Shown here: piece after piece, positions 57,838 through 64,000 of the stretch | Layout of the letters: every line of letters begins with the position of its first letter | How positions within the stretch are numbered: position 1 is the stretch's first letter | From: Spongisporangium articulatum | Lineage (GTDB): Bacteria; Actinomycetota; Actinomycetes; Actinomycetales; Kineosporiaceae | Length of the DNA: 64,000 nt | Assembly: GCF_044465595.1 (NCBI RefSeq) | Contig: NZ_JBITLV010000001.1 | Span: 124,001 to 188,000, forward strand | Direction: 5' to 3' | Position numbers and translations under genes: made by a program | Notes under the pieces: model-generated | Told to the model about the DNA's origin: nothing | What the model saw: only the letters and a program-made list of their open reading frames with translations | Databases searched by the model: none

Positions 57838-57870
57838 GACGGGCCTCCTCAGGCGTCGCTCGGCATCGTT

Positions 57871-57916
57871 CTTTCCTGACAGGAAAGTAGGCCGGACTTG
57901 CCTGACAGGCAAGTCC
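57871..57916 (-). promoter_or_regulatory. Promoter with two perfect palindromic operators
   Basis: One 17-bp palindrome is CTTTCCTGACAGGAAAG (57871-57887). The second spans 57894-57916 with arms of 11 bp (GGACTTGCCTG) around a central A. Both share the CCTGACAGG core, centres 26 bp apart. On the minus strand TTGCCT (57912-57907) and TACTTT (57889-57884) are 17 bp apart and lie in and beside them. Confidence 0.85.
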
Positions 57917-57922
57917 ACGGGT

Positions 57923-58957
57923 CTAGAGGCGGCGGGTGAGCGCGAGGGCCAGGCCGGCCAGGACGACGAACACGACACCGGCGGCCAGGGCCAGCTTGCC
58001 GAGGGAGCCGTCGAAGGCAGTGAGCTCCGGGGTCGCCGTGACCGACGGCGACGCGGACGGGATGGCCCCGAACTGCTCGGAGGGGTCGTAGCCCGCGACC
58101 GGCAGCGGGACCCGCAGCACGGCCTGGCGCGACCCCTCGGAGCCGATCAGCGCCTGCTTCCCGTCAGCGGTCAGGGTGAGCGACTCACCCTGCTGTTGGA
58201 ACGGCAATGTCCGGACGGCGTTCGCGCGCAACGTCTTTCCGCCCGACTCGGGGGCGGGGAACCGGGAGAGTGAGCCGTACCCGCGCAACAGGAACTCACC
58301 GTCGGGCAGGAACACGCCGTCGGTCACCACCGTGGCGTCGACCCGCTGCACGTCCTGCAGGGTGAATTCGGTCTTCCCGCTCGACCGCGCCGGCCACTGC
58401 GCATCGGGGACCATGTACATCCGGGCGGTGAGCAACGTCTTGCTGACCAGGAACAGGTGCGACGTGCCGGGCTGCGCGAGCAGCGCCTCGACGTCCGGCA
58501 CGGAACCACCCGGGTAGTGGAACCGCAACGTGCGCACCGGTTTCACGGTCTCGTCGGCCGACAGCGTCTTCGGCTCGGCGACCAGCAGGATCTCGGCCCA
58601 CTCGCGGCCGCCCCCGTTGTTGCCGGTGTCCGCGACCGCGATCAGGGGCCGGCCGTCGGGGCCGCGCAGCGTGGCCATCGCCTCCCAGTCGGTGTCGTAC
58701 GGGGTGTCCACGGTGACGACGCCCGCCGTGCGCCCGTCCGTGCCGATCGCGTAGAGCCGGGGTGGATTCCCGGAGTCGTTGTGCGTCCACAGCACCCCGG
58801 GGTGCAGGAGACTGCGCGCCAGGCCGGAGGATTCGGTGATCCGGCTGTCCTTGACCACGCGGTCGGTCGGCGACTCGTCCGTGGGGCTGCCGCCCGGCGT
58901 GGGGGCCGCCCCGAGGCACAGGAAGGCGCCCACCAGAACCGCGGCCAGCCCCCTCAC
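57923..58957 (-). CDS. Exported protein with C-terminal membrane anchor
   Basis: A 344-residue protein of unknown function. GTG at 58957 opens a signal peptide (VRGLAAVLVGAFLCLGAAPTPG). The body has repeats of beta strands with SSGLARSLLHPGVLWTHNDSG, TVDTPYDTDWEAMATLRGPDGRPLIAVADTGNN and LRGYGSLSRFPAPE, a set seen in secreted proteins described as beta-propeller or phytase-like. The C-terminus has one helix (LALAAGVVFVVLAGLALAL) and a basic end, so it is anchored with the body outside. It overlaps the methyltransferase by 4 bases. Confidence 0.8.
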   Translation of the reverse strand: MRGLAAVLVGAFLCLGAAPTPGGSPTDESPTDRVVKDSRITESSGLARSLLHPGVLWTHNDSGNPPRLYAIGTDGRTAGVVTVDTPYDTDWEAMATLRGPDGRPLIAVADTGNNGGGREWAEILLVAEPKTLSADETVKPVRTLRFHYPGGSVPDVEALLAQPGTSHLFLVSKTLLTARMYMVPDAQWPARSSGKTEFTLQDVQRVDATVVTDGVFLPDGEFLLRGYGSLSRFPAPESGGKTLRANAVRTLPFQQQGESLTLTADGKQALIGSEGSRQAVLRVPLPVAGYDPSEQFGAIPSASPSVTATPELTAFDGSLGKLALAAGVVFVVLAGLALALTRRL

Positions 58958-60126
58958 CCGAGCACCTTCGCAACCTCGTCGGAGAGTCGCTGCGCCAGAG
59001 CGGGTTCCAGGTGCCAGGCCGAGACCAGGTCGACGTACTCGGACACCCGGCGCGGGGTCGGCACCGCCCCCGTGTACGCGGCCCGGATCATCGCGTTGCG
59101 CGGCGTGTGCTTCGAGTCGACGAACTCCACGACGTCGACCCGGTAGCCGAGCAACCGCAACAGGTCGGCGCGCACGGCGTCGGTGAGCACGTCGGCGAAC
59201 CGTTCCTTCAGGATCGGCTGACGGGTCAGGGCGGCGTACGGGTGCGGCGCGTCGGCGCGGTGCTCGTCGAGCTGGCGTTGCACGTCGTGGTGGCAGCAGG
59301 GCGCCGCCAGGATGGCCCGCGCGCCCTGCCGCACGGCGAGGGCCAGCGCGTCGTCCGTGGCGGTGTCGCAGGCGTGCAGCGCGAGGACGAGGTCGGGGGC
59401 GGCCAGCTCGGGCGAGTCGGCGTTCGCGGCGATCTCCCCCGCCACGAAGGACATCCCGTCCAGCCCGAGCTCGGCGGCCAGGGCGGAGTTCCGCGTGGCC
59501 ATCGACTCCCGCTGGTCGACGCCGACGGTGCGCACGGCGTGCCCGGCCGCGGTCAGGTACGAGTGCGCGGCCATCGTGAGATAGGCGTTGCCGCACCCGA
59601 GGTCGAGGACACGCAGCGGGCGCCCGTCGACGGCCAACCGGCGCACCACCGGGTCGACCTGGCGCAGGAAGGCGTCCACCTGGCGGCGTTTCGCCGCGTC
59701 GGCGCCCAGCGCGGTGAACAGGGGCGCGTCCGGCGGCAACAGGTGCTGCGCCGCCCGGTCGTGCGTGAGGGCTTCGGCGACAGCCAGTTCCGTGTGCACC
59801 TGGGCCTCACCGCGCTTGGTCACCCGCAACTGCACCACCCGGTCGGCCGCCTGCACGTGCCACGACCCGAACGGCTCGGCGAGCAGGGCGTCGACGACCC
59901 GGCTCACGTCGTCCGGCCCCACCGGCCGGGTCACCGGCGCCGAACCCGGCGCGGTGAGCACCTCCTGCACGACGTCCCCCCGGCCCGAGGACACGACCCT
60001 CAGCTCGGCGCGCGACCACGCCGGGACGCCCGTGCGGCGGCGCCCGGTGGCGACGGCCCGGACCAGGCCCGGTGAGGTCATCAGCGTGCGCAGCGCATCC
60101 AGTGCGGGGGCGAGCGGCTCAGGCAT
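58954..60126 (-). CDS. SAM-dependent methyltransferase (Methyltransf_32-like)
   Basis: A 390-residue enzyme. The Rossmann motif RVLDLGCGNAYLTMAAHSYL binds S-adenosylmethionine; DLVLALHACDTATDDALALAV and APCCHHDVQRQL are marks of the methyltransferase 32 family. Substrate unknown. The first 180 residues are an extra N-terminal domain. ATG at 60126 shares one base with the stop of the preceding hydrolase (TGATG), and its own stop overlaps the exported protein's GTG, so the three are one coupled operon. Confidence 0.87.
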   Translation of the reverse strand: MPEPLAPALDALRTLMTSPGLVRAVATGRRRTGVPAWSRAELRVVSSGRGDVVQEVLTAPGSAPVTRPVGPDDVSRVVDALLAEPFGSWHVQAADRVVQLRVTKRGEAQVHTELAVAEALTHDRAAQHLLPPDAPLFTALGADAAKRRQVDAFLRQVDPVVRRLAVDGRPLRVLDLGCGNAYLTMAAHSYLTAAGHAVRTVGVDQRESMATRNSALAAELGLDGMSFVAGEIAANADSPELAAPDLVLALHACDTATDDALALAVRQGARAILAAPCCHHDVQRQLDEHRADAPHPYAALTRQPILKERFADVLTDAVRADLLRLLGYRVDVVEFVDSKHTPRNAMIRAAYTGAVPTPRRVSEYVDLVSAWHLEPALAQRLSDEVAKVLG

Positions 60127-60860
60127 CAGTGCAGGTGCTCCCCGAAGAACGCCTCGATCCGCCGCCAGGCGTCGGCGGCCTGTTCCGGCCGCGGGCCGAT
60201 GCCCATGATGCGCACGTACGGGCGCAACAGCCGGGGCGCGTTGTCGGCGTCGTTGAGGAAGGAGTGCCCGGCGCCCGGGTACTCCTTCACGTCGTGCGGC
60301 ACGTCCAGCCGGGTGAGCACGGCCTCGATCTTGGCGGCGGCCCCCTTCAGCGACGGGTCCGCCGCGCCGTAGCTGGCCACCACCGGGCAGGCGCCGGCCA
60401 GTTCGGCGTCGAGGCCCTTGCGCTGCAGGGGACCGTAGTTCACCGCGGCCGCGTCGAACCCGGCGTTCGCGGTGGCCAGCGCGAACCCGCCGCCCATGCA
60501 GAACCCGATGGACCCCACCGCGCCCGTGCACCGCGGCGAGGCCACCAGCCACCGCCGGGCCGCCTCGATGTCGGCGTAGGCCCGGCCCGAGCCGGAGAAC
60601 ATCGAGCGCAGCGTGCCGAGCATGCAGCGCCGGGGCCCGCCCTGCGCGTACAGGTCGGGCATCAGGGTCAGGTAGCCGGCCGCCGCCATCCGCTGGGCGT
60701 GCCGGTGCATCACGTCGTCCGCGCCGAACACCTCGAACAGCAGCACCACCCCGGGCCAGGGCCCCTCGCCGGCCGGGGTGTACAGGACACCGTCGAGCCC
60801 GCGGGAGATCCCGCTCACACCGACACGGGTCAGATCGACGGTCGTGCTCGGGGGGGTCAT
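60126..60860 (-). CDS. Dienelactone hydrolase family protein
   Basis: A 244-residue alpha/beta hydrolase. It has VVLLFEVFGADD with the conserved Glu, GSIGFCMGGGFALATA with the nucleophile Cys, ASYGAADPSLKG with the Asp and EYPGAGHSFLND with the His. The Cys-Asp-His triad is that of dienelactone hydrolases; the actual substrate may be a polyketide or aromatic lactone. GGAG lies 9 nt before ATG 60860; GTG starts at 60878 and 60875 are possible. First gene of the three-gene operon. Confidence 0.9.
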   Translation of the reverse strand: MTPPSTTVDLTRVGVSGISRGLDGVLYTPAGEGPWPGVVLLFEVFGADDVMHRHAQRMAAAGYLTLMPDLYAQGGPRRCMLGTLRSMFSGSGRAYADIEAARRWLVASPRCTGAVGSIGFCMGGGFALATANAGFDAAAVNYGPLQRKGLDAELAGACPVVASYGAADPSLKGAAAKIEAVLTRLDVPHDVKEYPGAGHSFLNDADNAPRLLRPYVRIMGIGPRPEQAADAWRRIEAFFGEHLH

Positions 60861-60996
60861 CTCCCCAGTCTCCACCACGGCCGCCGGTAACGTGGGCGTG
60901 ACCGGCCCGCACCCCGCGCGTCACACGCGCTGGGCACCGTAAGGGGGCCCTGGAACCGGGGCACCGACGGACGGGTGAGAGGGACGGGAGGTGGCG

Positions 60997-61530
60997 GTGA
61001 CTGCCGCATCGGTCGCTGCCTTCAACGCACTCCCCGAGGGCGAGGCCCTGGCCGCCCTGCAGACCTGCCTGCACTCCACCGACTGGGCGTCCGCCGTCCT
61101 GGGCGGGCGGCCCTACCCCGACCGGGAGAGCCTGCTGGCCACGGCCTACCGCTTCGGCCTGGCCCTCGACGACGCCGGTCTGGAGTCGGCGTTGTCCAAG
61201 CACCCGCGGATCGGCGAACGGCCCACCGGCGCGAGCGCGGACGCCGAGCACAGCCGCCGCGAGCAGGGCGGGGTGGACGCCGCCGACGCCGAGCTGACCG
61301 AGGCGTTGCTCGCCGGGAACGTGGCCTACGAGGAGCGGTTCGGCCGGGTGTTCCTGATCCGGGCGGCGGGCCGGTCGGGGCACGACATCCTCGAGGCGCT
61401 CCACCAGCGCCTGACCCACGACGACGAGTCCGAGGCGGTCGTCGTCCGCGACCAGCTGGCCCAGATCGCCCAGCTGCGCCTGGAGGCCCTGCTGAAAGAG
61501 CTGGACCACCCCATCGAGGAGGCCCGATGA
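60997..61530 (+). CDS. uraD: 2-oxo-4-hydroxy-4-carboxy-5-ureidoimidazoline (OHCU) decarboxylase
   Basis: A 177-residue enzyme, third in urate breakdown, making (S)-allantoin. ALSKHPRIGERPTG holds the conserved His/Pro, EQGGVDAAD and NVAYEERFGRVFLIRAAGRSG the catalytic region, and the chain ends in an Ala/Leu/Glu helix. GTG at 60997 is chosen with GGGAGG 5 nt before; GTG at 60991 is the alternative. The stop overlaps uraH by 4 bases. Gene order uraD-uraH-uricase differs from reaction order, as usual. Confidence 0.92.
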   Translation: MTAASVAAFNALPEGEALAALQTCLHSTDWASAVLGGRPYPDRESLLATAYRFGLALDDAGLESALSKHPRIGERPTGASADAEHSRREQGGVDAADAELTEALLAGNVAYEERFGRVFLIRAAGRSGHDILEALHQRLTHDDESEAVVVRDQLAQIAQLRLEALLKELDHPIEEAR

Positions 61531-61826
61531 CGAGCCTGTCGACCCACGTCCTGGACGCCGTGACCGGCACCCCCGCCCGCGGGATGAGCGTGCAGCTGGA
61601 CGGCGGTGAGCAGGGGGTGACCGACGACGACGGCCGGTACCGGTTCGACACGCCGCCGGCGCCGGGCCCGCACCGCCTGAGCTTCGCCACCGGCGACTGG
61701 TTCGCCGCCGCCGGGCGGGAGTGCTTCTACCCGGAGGTCGTGATCACGTTCACCGCCGGCGAAGGGCACCACCACGTGCCGCTGCTGCTGTCGCCGTTCG
61801 CCTATTCCACCTACCGAGGGAGCTGA
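61527..61826 (+). CDS. uraH: 5-hydroxyisourate hydrolase (transthyretin-like)
   Basis: A 99-residue enzyme, second in urate breakdown. STHVLDAVTGTPARGMSVQLDGG has the His of the active site and the chain ends in the family tail SPFAYSTYRGS. A short loop around residue 40-50 makes it smaller than the usual 110 residues, but both conserved ends are present. Start ATG overlaps uraD stop (ATGA). Four bases separate it from the uricase gene. Confidence 0.93.
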   Translation: MTSLSTHVLDAVTGTPARGMSVQLDGGEQGVTDDDGRYRFDTPPAPGPHRLSFATGDWFAAAGRECFYPEVVITFTAGEGHHHVPLLLSPFAYSTYRGS

Positions 61827-61830
61827 CCGC

Positions 61831-62721
61831 ATGGGAATCGTCCTGGGCGCCAACCAGTACGGGAAGGCCGAGGTGCGGATGGTGCACGTCGACAAGTCGA
61901 CGCCCACCCACGTCATCACCGACCTGAACGTCACCACCCAGCTGCGCGGCGACCTCGCGGCGGCCCACCTGGTCGGCGACAACTCGGCCGTGCTCCCCAC
62001 GGACACCCAGAAGAACACGGTGTACGCCTTCGCCCGGCAGTACGGCGTGGGCACCCCCGAGGACTTCGCCCTGCTGCTGGGCCGGCACTTCGTGAACTCG
62101 GTGCCGGAGATCACCGGCGCCCGGATCGCGATCGACGCCTACAGCTGGGACCGGATCACGGTCGGCGGCGTGGAGCAGCCGACCTCGTTCGTCCGGGGCA
62201 GCGGGGAGCGGCGGACGACGATCGTGCAGCTGGACGGCGACGACTTCTGGGTCGTGTCGGGGCTTTCCGACCTGGTGGTGCTGAAGACCGACGGCTCCGA
62301 GTTCGTCGGCTTCCCCAAGGACCAGTACACGACATTGCCCGAGGAGACCGAACGGATCCTGGCCACGTCGGTCACCGCGCGCTGGCGCTACAGCGACGAG
62401 GCGGCGTACTCCGAGATCTACGCGCCGATCCGCAAGACGCTGATCGAGACGTTCTCGACCACGTACAGCAAGGCACTGCAGCAGACCCTGTACGCGATGG
62501 GAAGTGCGGTACTGGAGCAGTTCTCCGAGGTGGCGGAGATCCGGTTGTCGATGCCGAACAAGCACCACTACGTGTGGAACATGGAGCCCTACGGGCTGGA
62601 CAACCCGTACATCGTGTTCCAGGCGGGTGACCGGCCCTACGGCCTGATCGAGGCCGTGGTCTCGAAGGACGACGCCCCGCCCGCCGGGCGCGCGTGGGAC
62701 GGCGTGCCCGGGTTCGTGTAG
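61831..62721 (+). CDS. uox: Urate oxidase (uricase)
   Basis: A 296-residue cofactor-free oxidase that turns urate into 5-hydroxyisourate with oxygen. ANQYGKAEVRMVHV carries the catalytic Lys, LPTDTQKNTVYAFA the Thr, and PNKHHYVWNMEPYGLDNPY the His/Gln-type site and Phe-Glu loop. DNPYIVFQAGDRPYGLIEAVV finishes the fold. GAGGGAG precedes the ATG. It ends the three-gene set and abuts the next gene stop without a base between. Confidence 0.96.
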   Translation: MGIVLGANQYGKAEVRMVHVDKSTPTHVITDLNVTTQLRGDLAAAHLVGDNSAVLPTDTQKNTVYAFARQYGVGTPEDFALLLGRHFVNSVPEITGARIAIDAYSWDRITVGGVEQPTSFVRGSGERRTTIVQLDGDDFWVVSGLSDLVVLKTDGSEFVGFPKDQYTTLPEETERILATSVTARWRYSDEAAYSEIYAPIRKTLIETFSTTYSKALQQTLYAMGSAVLEQFSEVAEIRLSMPNKHHYVWNMEPYGLDNPYIVFQAGDRPYGLIEAVVSKDDAPPAGRAWDGVPGFV

Positions 62722-63900
62722 TCAGGCACCCTCGACCAGCGGCACCGCGGGCCGTTCGCCGATGGCCGTGCGGTAGTGCCCGATCAGCTCGTCCCCCAAC
62801 GCTTCCCAGCTGCGGTGCTCGACGCCGGAGCGGGCGGCCAGGGACATCCGGGCCCGCAGCAGCGGGTCACCGGCGATCGTCGCGACGGCTGCGGCGAGCC
62901 CCGCGTCGTCCTCGGGTTCGTAGAGCAGTCCGTTGACGCCGGGGCGGACGAGATCGAGCGGGCCACCGCAGCCCGGGGCCACCACCGGCAGCCCGGAAGC
63001 CTGTGCCTCCTGGAGGGTCTGGCCGAAGGTCTCCTCGGTTCCGGTGTGCACGAACACGTCGAGCAGCGCGTAGGCGTCGGCCAGCCGGTCGCCGTCGAGC
63101 CAGCCGAGGAACGTGGCGTCCTGCCGGCGCAGCGCCCGTTCGACCGTCGCGCGGGCCGGGCCGTCCCCACCGACCACGAGCTTGACACCGGGGACGTCGG
63201 CCAGGGCCGCCAGCCGCTCGACGCGCTTCTCCGGCGCCACCCGGCCGATGTACCCGACGATCGTCTCTCCGTGGGGCGCCATCGCCTTTCGCGCGGCCAC
63301 CACCCCGGGCGCCACGCGCCGCCCGGGCCGGAAGCGGTCGCCGTCCACCCCGCGGGCCCAGTGCCGCAGCCGCGGCACGGCGTGCGACTCCAGCGCCGAC
63401 AGCGTCGCGGTGGAGGGGGCCAACGTGAGGTCGGCTGTCGCGTGGATGCGCCGGACCCAGCGCCAGGCCAGCCCCGACAGGGCACCCAGGTGGTAGGTCT
63501 TCGCGAAACCGGCCACGTCGGTCTGGAACACCGCCACCGCAGGCAGTTCCAGCCGGGCGGCGGCGCGCGCCCCGCGGGCGCCGAGGACGAACGGGGAGGC
63601 GAGGTGGACGACGTCGGGCGCGAACGAGCGCAGGGTGCGGCGCAGCGCGGGCGTGGGCAGGCCCACCGGGAACTGCCGGAACCGCACCGCCGGAACCGTG
63701 ACCACCGGTGCCCCGGCGTAACTCTCGGGCGCCGGGCCCGGACAGACCACGACGGCGTCGTGGCCGCGGGCCCGCAGGTGTTCGAGCACCCGGCACACGC
63801 TGGTGGTGACGCCGTTGCGGGTGGGGAGGAAGGACTCGGTGACCACCGCGACCCGCAGCCGCCGGCCCGGGGCGAGGTTCTGGACGTCGTCGCGTCGCAT
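62722..63900 (-). CDS. GT4 glycosyltransferase, mannosyltransferase type
   Basis: A 392-residue GT-B enzyme. N-terminal VAVVTESFLPTRNGVTTSVCRVLEHLRARGHDAVVV and later FAPDVVHLASPF; the nucleotide-sugar site GYIGRVAPEKRVERL and VVGGDGPARATVERAL; then FVHTGTEETFGQTLQEAQASGLPVVAPGCGGPLDLV with the conserved Glu pair. It resembles the actinobacterial GDP-mannose-dependent MgtA/PimB' group, acting on cell-envelope glycolipids. ATG at 63900; no SD is evident. The remaining 100 bases to the window end hold no recognisable gene. Confidence 0.9.
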   Translation of the reverse strand: MRRDDVQNLAPGRRLRVAVVTESFLPTRNGVTTSVCRVLEHLRARGHDAVVVCPGPAPESYAGAPVVTVPAVRFRQFPVGLPTPALRRTLRSFAPDVVHLASPFVLGARGARAAARLELPAVAVFQTDVAGFAKTYHLGALSGLAWRWVRRIHATADLTLAPSTATLSALESHAVPRLRHWARGVDGDRFRPGRRVAPGVVAARKAMAPHGETIVGYIGRVAPEKRVERLAALADVPGVKLVVGGDGPARATVERALRRQDATFLGWLDGDRLADAYALLDVFVHTGTEETFGQTLQEAQASGLPVVAPGCGGPLDLVRPGVNGLLYEPEDDAGLAAAVATIAGDPLLRARMSLAARSGVEHRSWEALGDELIGHYRTAIGERPAVPLVEGA

Positions 63901-64000
63901 GGGCCCAGGTTCTCCAGCCCCGGTGACACGCGGGTGGCGCCTGGGCCAGAGGTGGACGACGACTCGGTGCGCGGCGGTGACCGGGGTGTGAACGGCTCGT

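Noticed and set aside
63901..64000. A further gene at the right edge
   Set aside because: Only 100 bases, with no start, motif or consistent frame that can be trusted.

Overview
The window is GC-rich, densely coded bacterial chromosome from an actinomycete (Actinomycetota). The signs are very high GC, frequent GTG starts, an IdeR/DtxR repressor close to the mycobacterial type, a SigE-family ECF sigma factor, the actinobacterial SerC type, a c-di-AMP riboswitch in front of an NlpC/P60 hydrolase, and many genes whose -10 hexamer lies 6-7 nt before the start codon, as expected for leaderless mRNAs. The genus cannot be fixed from sequence alone; no phage, IS element, CRISPR array, tRNA or rRNA was seen. 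The content is core and metabolic rather than an accessory island.

Layout. 1-5.5 kb: 3' end of glucose-6-phosphate dehydrogenase, a membrane protein, an MFS transporter fused to a cyclic-nucleotide-binding domain, a proline-iminopeptidase-like hydrolase, and a secreted protein with Asp/Gly repeats. 5.6-10.6 kb: a membrane GGDEF-EAL protein, a DHA2-type MFS pump, a PhzF-family protein. 10.6-16.3 kb (minus): an operon of lipoprotein binding protein, two permeases, ATPase and a metallophosphoesterase. 16.4-21.5 kb: a MarR/pirin divergent pair with two matching operators, a ketopantoate reductase, a P450, OsmC and CsbD stress proteins. 22.7-27.3 kb: GntR regulator, allophanate hydrolase (amidase part only), biuret hydrolase and an NCS2-like permease, which look like a biuret nitrogen-scavenging unit. 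27.4-31.7 kb: ABC-2 exporter, a secreted protein, a fatty-acid desaturase behind overlapping palindromes. 31.7-36.9 kb: seryl-tRNA synthetase with a membrane protein, CDF metal exporter, hexose-6-phosphate mutarotase, HNH nuclease behind a coupled 72-codon ORF. 37.3-41 kb: riboswitch-controlled NlpC/P60 hydrolase, IdeR, photolyase, and an unexplained antisense mini-ORF/structured-RNA locus. 41-52 kb: a 1,178-aa helical-repeat protein overlapping pdxH tail to tail, citrate synthase, sigma factor plus LCP protein, MazEF, SerC, MFS, F420-type oxidoreductase. 52.2-56 kb: sulfate ABC operon. 56-60.9 kb: aldo-keto reductase, a winged-helix regulator and membrane protein with two perfect palindromes, and a hydrolase-methyltransferase-secreted protein operon. 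61-62.7 kb: the uraD-uraH-uricase set. 62.7-63.9 kb: a GT4 mannosyltransferase.

Genes that work together: biuret and urate degradation are two independent nitrogen-salvage modules; the sulfate ABC operon is complete; the MarR/pirin, GntR/biuret, MazEF, winged-helix and desaturase loci each carry visible operator-like repeats. The most unusual items are the minus-strand mini-ORF locus near 40.8-41.0 kb, the MFS-cNMP fusion, the LCP protein in the anti-sigma position, the desaturase operator array, and the overlapping TPR/pdxH 3' ends.
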